DNA from: Streptomyces nojiriensis
Lineage (GTDB): Bacteria > Actinomycetota > Actinomycetes > Streptomycetales > Streptomycetaceae
DNA length: 64,000 nt
Reading direction: 5' to 3'
Assembly: GCF_017639205.1 (NCBI RefSeq)
Contig: NZ_CP071139.1
Location: 558,001-622,000 of the forward strand
Made by a program: the position numbers and the translations under genes
Notes under the pieces: model-generated
The model's database searches: none
Told to the model about the DNA's origin: nothing
Seen by the model: the letters and a program-made list of their open reading frames with translations, nothing else
Shown here: piece after piece, positions 8,028 through 15,401 of the stretch
How the letters are laid out: each line of letters starts with the position of its first letter
How positions within the stretch are numbered: position 1 is the stretch's first letter

Positions 8028-9251
8028 ATGAGTGAGCAGCAGCCGACCCTTCTGCCCTACGCCGACCCCGCCTTCGTCGCGGATCCGTTCCCCCTGTACC
8101 GGCAGTTGCGCGAGGACGGCCCCGTGCGCCGCGTCGTCGTCGCGGGCGGCCTGGACGCCTGGCTCGTCACCCGCTACGAGGACGGACTCGCGGCCCTGTC
8201 CGACTCCCGCCTCAGCAGCGACGTACGCGATGCCTCGGACAGCCGGATCCCGCGGCAACTGCCCGAAACGGAACGCGATTCGATGCTGAGCAACATGCTC
8301 CGCACCGACCCGCCCGACCACACCCGCCTGCGCCGCCTGGTGTCCCAGGCGTTCACCGCCCGCCGTGTGGCGGGGATGCGGCCACGGATCCAGGCCATCA
8401 CCGACGGCCTGCTGGACGCGGTCGTCCCGGTCGGCCGCGCCGACCTGGTGGCGGACTTCGCGCTTCCGCTCCCGGTCACGGTGATCAGCGAACTGCTCGG
8501 GGTCCCGGTGGACGAGCGCCGCGACTTCCAGCAATGGACCGACCGGATGCTCAGGCGGGGCGTGGAGCCGCCCGATCCCGCCGTCGTGAACGAGGCGTGG
8601 CAGCACATGCGCGCCTACCTGACCGGGCTCATCCACGCCAAACGGTCGCACCCCGGCGACGACCTGCTCAGCGGCCTCGTCGCCGCCCGCGATGCGCAAC
8701 AGCGGCTGAGCGAGGACGAGTTGATCGCCATGGTGTTCCTGCTGCTGGTCGCGGGCTACATCACCACGGTCAACCTGATCGGCACGGGCATCGCCACGCT
8801 GCTGGCCCACCCGGACCAGCTCGACCTGCTGCGCTGCGACCCCGAGCTGCTGCCGGGCGCGGTCGAGGAGTTCCTCCGCTACGACGGCCCGGTCAGCCCC
8901 GGCATCGCGCGGTTCGCGCGCGAAGACGTCGAGATCGCCGGGGTGGCCGTCCCGCGCGGCGCGACCGTCCTGATCGGCTCGGCCGTCGCCGACCGCGACC
9001 CGGAGCGGTTCCCCGACCCCGACCGCCTCGACATCACCCGCAAGGACAACGCCCACCTCGCGTTCGGGCACGGCATCCACTACTGCCTGGGGGCTCCGCT
9101 GGCGCGGCTGGAGGGGCAGATCGCCATCGGCACGGTCCTGCGCCGGCTCCCCGGGCTCGCCCTCGCCGCGGACCCGGACGGGATCCGGCGGCGTCCCGGC
9201 GGACTGCGCGGCCCCGAGAGCCTGCCGGTGACCTTCACCCCGGGCGGCTGA
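8028..9251 (+). CDS. cytochrome P450
   Basis: A 407-residue bacterial class I cytochrome P450. The I-helix motif AGYITT, the EFLRYDGPV block, the K-helix region and the haem-binding loop FGHGIHYCLG with proximal Cys353 are all present. The start follows CGGGAGG closely. The sequence looks like the CYP105/107 type that hydroxylates macrolides, terpenes or xenobiotics, but the subfamily cannot be fixed by eye. No ferredoxin gene is adjacent, so the electron donor must be elsewhere. It may be functionally linked to the flavin monooxygenase just upstream. Confidence 0.93.
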   Translation: MSEQQPTLLPYADPAFVADPFPLYRQLREDGPVRRVVVAGGLDAWLVTRYEDGLAALSDSRLSSDVRDASDSRIPRQLPETERDSMLSNMLRTDPPDHTRLRRLVSQAFTARRVAGMRPRIQAITDGLLDAVVPVGRADLVADFALPLPVTVISELLGVPVDERRDFQQWTDRMLRRGVEPPDPAVVNEAWQHMRAYLTGLIHAKRSHPGDDLLSGLVAARDAQQRLSEDELIAMVFLLLVAGYITTVNLIGTGIATLLAHPDQLDLLRCDPELLPGAVEEFLRYDGPVSPGIARFAREDVEIAGVAVPRGATVLIGSAVADRDPERFPDPDRLDITRKDNAHLAFGHGIHYCLGAPLARLEGQIAIGTVLRRLPGLALAADPDGIRRRPGGLRGPESLPVTFTPGG

Positions 9252-9281
9252 GGCCGGCGCCGCCTCGCGGTTCAGCCGCCC
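9242..9281. terminator. bidirectional terminator shared by convergent genes
   Basis: GGGCGGCTGA (9242-9251) is the exact complement of TCAGCCGCCC (9272-9281). Each arm contains the stop codon and last Gly codons of one of the two converging genes, giving a 10-bp stem around a 20-base GC-rich loop. Confidence 0.6.
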
Positions 9282-9952
9282 TGCTCGGAGAAGTGCTGGT
9301 AGTCCGGAGGGCTCCAGCGGCCGCCCCAGTACCAGCCGATCTCCCGGAAGGCCCGGGTCACGACCCCGTCGGGGGTGATCATCCCGGGGCGGGTGCCGAC
9401 GCGGTCGAGATGGGCGCTCCCGTTCGGGGGATGGCTGGTGCCGCCGACGTCGACGTACGGGTTCTCGACCGGGTTGATGTCGACGGCGTCGCCCCAGGAG
9501 TGCCGGGACATCCGCGTCGGGTCTCCGGTGACCTTGCGGCAGTTGAAGGCGGAAGTGTTGTCGTCGGCCATCGCCGCGTCGTCGCTGCTTCCGTACTCGG
9601 CCATCACCCGCATGCGGCGGATCGGGAAGCGGGCGTCGAAAGCCTTCCCGAAGGCCCGCAGCACGGGGGCGACCACGTCCTCGTGTACCACCAGTTCGCC
9701 CCGGTGCACCGTGCCGTCGAAGCCCCAGTGGTTCATCCGGACGAGCCGCAGCCGCTCCGGCGGCACGGGGCAGCCGGGGTGGTGGGTGGCGGCGAGCTTC
9801 TCCGGGGGGACAGCCATGACCTGCGCGGACAGCGTCTTCACCTCGGGTTCGCGCGCGATCTGGAAGTGCGCCTCGGACCTTGCCCCTGTGCATGACAACG
9901 CCGTCGCGCACAGGGTGCCGGCCAGGGCGACGCAGGCGAGGCGATGGCTCAC
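9272..9952 (-). CDS. secreted M15-family metallopeptidase (VanY/DD-carboxypeptidase-like)
   Basis: A 226-residue exported protein with an N-terminal signal ending near LSCTGARS, a possible lipobox with Cys21. The C-terminal half matches the peptidase M15 family (D-alanyl-D-alanine carboxypeptidase type): the zinc motif SRHSWGDAVDIN (H...D), NPYVDV, and a final IGWYWGGRWSPPDYQHFS with the second zinc His. Such enzymes trim peptidoglycan stem peptides. The GTG start overlaps the upstream phosphatase stop as GTGA (9949-9952), so translation is probably coupled. Confidence 0.8.
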   Translation of the reverse strand: MSHRLACVALAGTLCATALSCTGARSEAHFQIAREPEVKTLSAQVMAVPPEKLAATHHPGCPVPPERLRLVRMNHWGFDGTVHRGELVVHEDVVAPVLRAFGKAFDARFPIRRMRVMAEYGSSDDAAMADDNTSAFNCRKVTGDPTRMSRHSWGDAVDINPVENPYVDVGGTSHPPNGSAHLDRVGTRPGMITPDGVVTRAFREIGWYWGGRWSPPDYQHFSEQGG

Positions 9953-11217
9953 CGTTCCACCGTAGGTTCGCCCGGCCCCCCTGGCATGCCGGAGGGGCCG
10001 GCTCCAGGTTCCACGGGCGTGCGGGGCCGGGCCCGGGCTGCGAGTACGGCGACGTCGTCCTCCGCGTGCCGGGCGTCGAGGCCCGCCACGACGGCGTCCA
10101 CCACCGCGTTCACCCCCGCCCCCACCGGGGGACGCACCGCCACCAGCCGGGCCAGTGATACGTCGATGTCCTCGCCCCGCCGCTCCACCAGCCCGTCGGT
10201 GAACATCAGCAGGGTCTCCTGCGGGGTGATCGTGCGCGTGACGGCTTCGTAGCCGCCGATGCCGGTGCCCAGGGGCGGGCCGACCGGGACGTCGACCAGC
10301 GAGGCCGAGCCGTCGGCCCCGAAGACCGCCGGTGGCAGGTGGCCGGCGCCGGCGAACATCGCGACGCCGCGCGCGGGATCGACGCGTACGAGCAGGCAGG
10401 TCGCGGGCCTGCGGGCCGCGTCGCCGGCGGCCAGGGCGTCGAGCTGGCGCAGGACGCGGTGTGGGGCGAGGTCCGTCGACGCCACGTCGCGCAGGGTGGA
10501 GCGGTACGCGTTCATGTCCACGGCCGCGTCGAGCCCGTGGCCCATCACGTCTCCGACCACGAGCAGGGTGCGCCCGTAGTGGAGGCGGATGGTCTCGAAC
10601 CAGTCGCCTCCCACCAGTGCCCGGGGGCCGGCCGGCAGATAGCGGCTGGCCACCTCCAGGTTGGGGTGCGGGCGGCCCGGTTCCGACACGAGCGCCCGTT
10701 GGAGGTTCGAGACGGTGTCCTCGGTGGCGGCCAGCTGCCGCGCGTGCCCCAGGTGCACCGCCGCCAGCCGGGCCGCGAAGTGGACCGTCGCCGCCTCGTG
10801 GTCGCCGAACCCCGCCCGGGCCCGTACGGCGGTCACCATTCCGTGGGCCTGTTCCCGGTCGGGCAGCGGGACGGCGAGGACGTGGACCGGAACGCCGTCG
10901 GCGACGGTCGCCCACTCGGAGAGCTGATGTCCGCCGTCCGTCGCCCGTACCGAGGGCGCCGCGCCGGTGCCTGCCGTCAGCAGCGCGACGGCTCCCGCCG
11001 TCGCCACGCGGCGGGATCCGCCGTCCTCCGCCAGGAGGTCCACGGCGACCGCGTCGCACACGCTCCGGGACAGGAATCCGGCCAGTTCCTGGCAGGTGGT
11101 CACCGCGTCGAGGGTCGTACCGATCTGCCCGACGGCGGCCTCGGCCGCCCGGACACGGGCCCACAACCCCTCGGGCCCACCCGCGGACCCGGTGGGCCTC
11201 CCGCCACGCTCCGGCAA
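9949..11217 (-). CDS. SpoIIE-type PP2C serine phosphatase
   Basis: A 422-residue cytoplasmic protein. A GAF-like N-terminal region (about residues 30-165) precedes a PP2C/SpoIIE catalytic domain (about 180-400) with the metal-binding landmarks GGDWFET, GDVMGHG, AGHLPP and FTDGLVERR. Members dephosphorylate anti-sigma-factor antagonists of the STAS family. The frame stays open upstream, but a TTG at 11217 has GAGGAGG just before it and is taken as the start. It is coupled by GTGA to the M15 peptidase gene, an unusual partner that hints at a cell-envelope stress role. Confidence 0.8.
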   Translation of the reverse strand: MPERGGRPTGSAGGPEGLWARVRAAEAAVGQIGTTLDAVTTCQELAGFLSRSVCDAVAVDLLAEDGGSRRVATAGAVALLTAGTGAAPSVRATDGGHQLSEWATVADGVPVHVLAVPLPDREQAHGMVTAVRARAGFGDHEAATVHFAARLAAVHLGHARQLAATEDTVSNLQRALVSEPGRPHPNLEVASRYLPAGPRALVGGDWFETIRLHYGRTLLVVGDVMGHGLDAAVDMNAYRSTLRDVASTDLAPHRVLRQLDALAAGDAARRPATCLLVRVDPARGVAMFAGAGHLPPAVFGADGSASLVDVPVGPPLGTGIGGYEAVTRTITPQETLLMFTDGLVERRGEDIDVSLARLVAVRPPVGAGVNAVVDAVVAGLDARHAEDDVAVLAARARPRTPVEPGAGPSGMPGGPGEPTVER

Positions 11218-11438
11218 CGGACCTCCTCGCCATGGACCGCCGATACAGCCATTGCAGCAGGAGTACCGGGCACAGGCACGCACGGCGCGCCTCGCGGGCC
11301 GTCCGGTCCGGGGACCGGGCGTGGCGCGTCCGGTTCCTCGAACAGGTTCCCGAGGCAGCCAACTTCCCTGCCCCGCTCGGCGGATGGCCGTCCGGCGCCG
11401 GTGCCCGCCGACCGAGCCGGAGGGCGTATCGTGCCCGC

Positions 11439-12371
11439 ATGCCCGCCGATCCGATCCGCATCGTCTCCCGCGATTCGCCGATGGCCCTCGCCCAGGTGGA
11501 GCGCGTCCGCGCCGAGCTCGCCGCACTCCACCCGGGGATCAGGACCACGGTCCTGCCGGTGAAGACCACCGGTGACAAGTGGATGGGAGACCTCGCGCAG
11601 GTCGAGGGCAAGGGCGCGTTCACCAAGGAGGTCGACGCCGCGGTCCTCTCCGGTGCGGCCGACCTCGCCGTGCACTGCGTCAAGGACGTCCCGGCCGACC
11701 GTCCGCTGCCCGCCGGAACGGTCTTCGCGGCGTTCCTGGAACGCGACGACATCCGCGATGCCCTCATCCACCCGGAGGGGCTCACCCTCGACCGGCTCCC
11801 GCCCGGTACCCGCGTCGGGACCTCCTCCGTGCGCCGGATCGCCCAGCTCGCCGCCGCGTACCCGCACCTGGAGTGCGTGCCGATGCGCGGGAACGCCAAC
11901 AGGCGCCTGGAGAAGCTCGCCGCCGGTGAGGCGGACGCGCTCCTCCTCGCCGCCGCCGGCCTCCACCGCATCGGCCGCGCGGACGCCATCACGGAAATCA
12001 TCCCGGTGGACACCCTGATGCCGCCGATCGGCGCCGGTGTCCTCGCGCTCCAGTGCCGGGAGGACGACACCGGACTCGTCGACACGGTCAGCGCCCTCGG
12101 CCACCCGGACACGCACCGCGAGACGGTCGCCGAGCGGATGCTCCTCCATGTCCTCCAGGGCCACTGCAACAGCCCGATCGCGGGGTACGCGCGGGCGGAA
12201 CGCGGAGGGGATCTCTCCCTCCGCGCCTGCGTGTTCTCCCCGGACGGCAAGGAGGTCCTGAACGCGCACGAGTGGGCCGGCCGCCTCGACCCGGCCACCC
12301 TCGGCACGTCCGTGGCCGTCGCCCTCCTCCGGCAGGGCGCCCGCGAGCTGATCGACAGCATTCCGCACTGA
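11439..12371 (+). CDS. hemC: porphobilinogen deaminase (hydroxymethylbilane synthase), divergent paralogue
   Basis: A 310-residue member of the porphobilinogen deaminase family, which polymerises four porphobilinogens into hydroxymethylbilane in haem, sirohaem and cobalamin synthesis. Present are the family blocks [29 protein letters not shown] (positions about 60-90), [19 protein letters not shown] and the cofactor-binding Cys in [11 protein letters not shown]. The last motif deviates from the usual GGC context, and no hemA, hemD or hemB lies nearby, so this looks like the second HemC known in Streptomyces rather than the main-cluster copy. A TATCGT hexamer six bases before the ATG suggests a leaderless message. 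Confidence 0.88.
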   Translation: MPADPIRIVSRDSPMALAQVERVRAELAALHPGIRTTVLPVKTTGDKWMGDLAQVEGKGAFTKEVDAAVLSGAADLAVHCVKDVPADRPLPAGTVFAAFLERDDIRDALIHPEGLTLDRLPPGTRVGTSSVRRIAQLAAAYPHLECVPMRGNANRRLEKLAAGEADALLLAAAGLHRIGRADAITEIIPVDTLMPPIGAGVLALQCREDDTGLVDTVSALGHPDTHRETVAERMLLHVLQGHCNSPIAGYARAERGGDLSLRACVFSPDGKEVLNAHEWAGRLDPATLGTSVAVALLRQGARELIDSIPH

Positions 12372-12426
12372 CCCCGCCCCCGTGCGGGCCGGCGCCCGTT
12401 CCCGGTCCGGCCCGCCTCGGTACCAG

Positions 12427-12457
12427 GCACTGCCCAGACCCCCGTCCGGGGCAGTGC
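12427..12457. terminator. intrinsic terminator after hemC
   Basis: Perfect 9-bp arms GCACTGCCC and GGGCAGTGC around a 13-base loop, 56 bases after the hemC stop. It also lies just past the stop of the small minus-strand peptide frame, so it could serve both directions. Confidence 0.75.
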
Positions 12458-12478
12458 GTTCGCCGGGGCCCGGCCGTC

Positions 12479-12547
12479 CTATGCGGCCGGTGCCAACGCG
12501 GCGGGCGTCAACGCGGCCAGCGCGAAATCGTCTCGGGTCAACTCCAC
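12479..12547 (-). CDS. putative 22-residue peptide
   Basis: A very short frame with a good ribosome-binding site: GAGGAGT a few bases before the GTG. The peptide begins MELTRDDFALAAL and ends in an Ala/Pro/Leu-rich tail; it has no Cys, Ser or Trp. It is followed by a 9-bp hairpin. It could be a leader or signalling peptide, or the surviving start of a decayed gene. No modification enzyme is adjacent; upstream on the same strand is the Ser/Thr kinase gene, about 480 bases away. Real translation is uncertain. Confidence 0.3.
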   Translation of the reverse strand: MELTRDDFALAALTPAALAPAA

Positions 12548-12870
12548 GGACACTCCTCGTAGAACGGATCACTGTCAGGTCCTCGCGGGCGGAAAACACC
12601 TTCGGGCAGCGGTCCTTCGGTGCGGCACACCCGTCCGGCGGGCCTGCTGTCCGCACCCCGCGAGAACGATCACCACGCTATGGCCGCACGAACCACCGGG
12701 CCCAGGGCAGCTCACGCCAGCCAGGGGACCGTCCGCGCCACGGGGGGACCGACAACGGCGCCTGAGCGCTGCCGCACAGCGCTCCCTCGTCCCCCTCCGT
12801 GTCCCCCTGGCCGCCAGGACACCCCGCCGGCACGACGCCCTGATCGAGCTCTACGGCATCCGCAACATGG
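12548..12870. other. intergenic stretch without a confident gene
   Basis: About 320 bases between the small peptide frame and the regulator remnant. Several frames are open but show no coherent protein, only Pro/Arg-rich translations. The right part may be further decayed sequence belonging to the AraC-type remnant. Confidence 0.4.
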
Positions 12871-13034
12871 GACCTCAGCATCGACGCGATCGCCGCCCGC
12901 AGCGGCTACGCCGACGCTCGCGCGCCCTGCGCCGGGCGGTACAGCGCTGGTACGGCGCCGTGCCGGCGGCCCTGCGCCGAACCGGTCACCCGGGCCCCGC
13001 CGGGGAGTCCCGCCGCGAAGTCGGGGTTGACTAA
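12871..13034 (+). pseudogene. AraC-type regulator C-terminal remnant (frameshifted)
   Basis: The plus strand encodes DLSIDAIAARSGYAD in one frame (from 12871) and SRALRRAVQRWYGAVPAALR in the next frame, ending in TAA at 13032. Together these read as the second helix-turn-helix and tail of an AraC/GlxA-type regulator with one frameshift near 12915. No start codon or N-terminal domain is found upstream, so it is a dead fragment. Its last bases overlap the 3' end of the converging kinase gene. Confidence 0.45.
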
Positions 13035-14449
13035 CTCGTGATGGGTGCCGGGCACCCCGGGAGTTCCGGGCGGTCCTTCGTCCGTACGGCCGGCAGCCAC
13101 GCCCGGGCGTCCGGGTCCGGGCCGGGCAGCCGGACCCTGAACCAGTGCGTGGACTGCAGGTCCGACTCGTCGACGACGGCCTCGCCGCGCAGCAGTTGGC
13201 AGTCGGCGTCGAGGACGTCGGCGTGCCAGACCCGGGTCGGGACGACGTTTCCCGCGGTGTAGGGCCGCAGGGGGTCGACCGCCAGGCCGAGGCTGCACTG
13301 CGGGTCCCGGTCCGTCCGGTCCTGGCAGGCCCGTTCGGCGTTGAACACCCGGATCCGGCGGGGTGGTTCCTCGGCCGCCTCCCGGGCGGCGTACGGCCAG
13401 ACGGCGGAACCGACCGCCCCGCACGCCGCCACGGCCACGAGGACGGCCCGCGCCGTCCGCCCGAGGCGGACCGGCCGACTCCGGCGGGCCGGCTCAGGAC
13501 CGCCGGCCCACTGGGCCGTGATCCGCTCCAGCAGGCTCCCGGCGGTGTGCGCGGCGCGGGCGGCGTGTGTCGGAGCGAGGCAGTCGGCGGCCAGCGCCCG
13601 CCAGAACTCCGGGATCCCGTGGGCCATGCGCAGCGGTGCGCGCCCCGCCGCGTACTCCTGGACGGCGGCTCCGCGCGCCACCGGGGTGGCGCCGGGGAAC
13701 AGCGGGGCGCCGGAGGCGAAGACTTCGTGGATCACGATGCCCAGGGCCCAGATGTCGGCGCTCGGGCGGATCTCCACGCCCTGCTCCCCGAGCGGGGCCT
13801 TCCAGCGCTCGGGCGGGAGGTAGTCCAGGGTGCCCATCGGGGGCGCGTACCCGTGCGTACCGGTCAGCTCGGTGGCGAGCCCGAAGTCCGAGAGCTTGAC
13901 CGAGCCGTCCTGGCCGATGAGGACGTTCTCGGGCTTGAGGTCGGCGTGCACCCAGCCGACGCGGTGCAGGTGGGCGAGGCCTTCGCAGATCCCGGCGATC
14001 AGCCGGCCGCCTTCGGCCTCGGTCACCCCGGAGTCGAGCAGGTCCCGCAGGCTGCCGGTGGCCCGTTCCATGACCAGCACGACGGCCCCGTCCAGGGCCG
14101 GGTGGTCCGGTGCGGTCAAGACGGTGCTGTCCAGCAGCCGGACGAGCCGCGGGTGCCCCGCGCGGACTCCGATCTCCACTTCGCGCCGGGCGGCCTCGGC
14201 CACGTTCCGGGCCTGGCGCGGGGCGAGTCCGGCGGTGGGCATGATCTTCAGGGCCACCTCCGCGGGCTCCCCGCGCCCGGCTGCGGCCCGCGCCGCGCGC
14301 TCGTCGGCCCGGCGGCCGGCGTAGACGGTGGCCCAGCCGCCGGCTCCGATCGGTTCGGTGACCGCCCAGTCGCCCACCCGGTGGCCCGGGGGCAGCAGTT
14401 CGGTGTGGCTGCTGTCCCACCAGGCGCCCAGGCCCTGCACCCGCGTCAC
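13031..14449 (-). CDS. membrane-anchored serine/threonine protein kinase
   Basis: A 472-residue Hanks-type kinase: glycine loop IGAGGWATVYAG (residues 34-45), catalytic Lys68, HADLKPEN loop with Asp170, DFG Asp188 and the LPPERW segment near 212. HAD replaces the usual HRD, so it is not an RD kinase. One transmembrane helix (about 333-353) is followed by a 120-residue extracytoplasmic domain with four cysteines (in AERACQ, PQCSL, DADCQL and LPGCP), likely disulfide-bonded and possibly ligand-sensing. The GTG start overlaps the upstream FHA gene's stop by four bases, so the two are coupled. Confidence 0.9.
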   Translation of the reverse strand: MTRVQGLGAWWDSSHTELLPPGHRVGDWAVTEPIGAGGWATVYAGRRADERAARAAAGRGEPAEVALKIMPTAGLAPRQARNVAEAARREVEIGVRAGHPRLVRLLDSTVLTAPDHPALDGAVVLVMERATGSLRDLLDSGVTEAEGGRLIAGICEGLAHLHRVGWVHADLKPENVLIGQDGSVKLSDFGLATELTGTHGYAPPMGTLDYLPPERWKAPLGEQGVEIRPSADIWALGIVIHEVFASGAPLFPGATPVARGAAVQEYAAGRAPLRMAHGIPEFWRALAADCLAPTHAARAAHTAGSLLERITAQWAGGPEPARRSRPVRLGRTARAVLVAVAACGAVGSAVWPYAAREAAEEPPRRIRVFNAERACQDRTDRDPQCSLGLAVDPLRPYTAGNVVPTRVWHADVLDADCQLLRGEAVVDESDLQSTHWFRVRLPGPDPDARAWLPAVRTKDRPELPGCPAPITS

Positions 14450-15279
14450 GTCGCCGACCGCCCCCGGGCGGCCGGTTCGGCCCGGGGCGGCAGCAGCGTG
14501 AGGTGTTCTTCCCGCACGATGCCGAACCGCAGGGCGATCCCGACGACCGCGTCCCGCTTGCCATTGCGCCGGTCAACGGCGCCGGTACCGCTACCGCTAC
14601 CGGCTTCGGATACGGCGGCGGCGGCCGGGAGACCGATGCGCAGTTTCTCGTCGGCCAGGTAGTCGATGTGCGAACTGACCGCGCGCGCCGTGAGCCTGCC
14701 GCCGGCGGCGTGTCCCCGCAGACGTTCGACCACCTGCGGGGTGGTGGGCACCGAGACGGGCGACTGGTCGCGCAGCCAGGGCTCGCAGAGGGCGACGAGC
14801 ACCAGGAAGTAGGTGGCCGTCTCGTCCAGGGAGTACGCCGTCACGGTGCGGCTGGCCCAACTGCCGCCGGTACCGGGCGGATCCAGGTAGACGTGGTCGG
14901 GGGCGAACACCTGGAAGGAGACCGTGGTGCCACGGCGCGTGGGCAGCACCACCCGGGCGAACTCGAAGGGGATGGGCGCCCCGGCCCGTCGCGGGGACAC
15001 CCTCAGGTACTCGCCGGCCCCTTCCGGATTCTCCACGAGATAGCTCTGGGTGGTGCTGTGGTTGGTCAGTTGCCAGTGGTCCTCGGTGACCCGGATCTCC
15101 CCGGCCAGCCGGGAGATCGCCTCGTCGGCGAGGCGCAGCTCGACCGGTGTGGTCGAGGATCCGCGCCCGAACCGTACGACCTCGCCCGGCCCGAGCCGTA
15201 AGGTCACCGCACCGCCACCCGGCTCCCCGTCGGCGACGCCGCCGCTTCCCTGCGGCAGATGCACGACAATGCCGCTCAC
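14446..15279 (-). CDS. FHA-domain protein coupled to the kinase
   Basis: A 277-residue cytoplasmic protein. Residues about 25-110 form an FHA phosphothreonine-binding domain (VVRFGRG, AISRLAGEI, WQLTNHSTTQSYLVEN). The C-terminal part (about 150-245) looks like a winged-helix module (QVVERLRGH, AVSSHIDYLADEKLRIG). The GTG at 15279 is preceded by a GGGGGGAA ribosome-binding site. Its stop overlaps the kinase start as GTGA; FHA proteins next to Hanks kinases are usually kinase substrates or readers of its autophosphorylation. A DNA-binding role is possible but inferred. Confidence 0.85.
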   Translation of the reverse strand: MSGIVVHLPQGSGGVADGEPGGGAVTLRLGPGEVVRFGRGSSTTPVELRLADEAISRLAGEIRVTEDHWQLTNHSTTQSYLVENPEGAGEYLRVSPRRAGAPIPFEFARVVLPTRRGTTVSFQVFAPDHVYLDPPGTGGSWASRTVTAYSLDETATYFLVLVALCEPWLRDQSPVSVPTTPQVVERLRGHAAGGRLTARAVSSHIDYLADEKLRIGLPAAAAVSEAGSGSGTGAVDRRNGKRDAVVGIALRFGIVREEHLTLLPPRAEPAARGRSAT

Positions 15280-15401
15280 CGTTCCCCCCGTCCGACGTGT
15301 TGACAAGACGTCGGACTGGGAACGTTACCGGCTGGAAGCGCGGCTGCACGGTGGGACATCGGCCATTTCCGACGTCCCCGGCAGGGTCTGCGGGCGGCGG
15401 G

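Noticed and set aside
6706..9251. Secondary-metabolite cluster suggested by a flavin monooxygenase beside a P450
   Set aside because: No polyketide synthase, NRPS, terpene synthase or RiPP gene is found nearby, and no resistance or transporter gene is adjacent; two tailoring-type genes are not a cluster.
9272..12430. 1052-codon minus-strand frame covering the M15 peptidase, phosphatase and hemC regions
   Set aside because: Only the GTG at 9952 onward gives a signal peptide and M15 domain; upstream codons are antisense of hemC and out of frame with the phosphatase.
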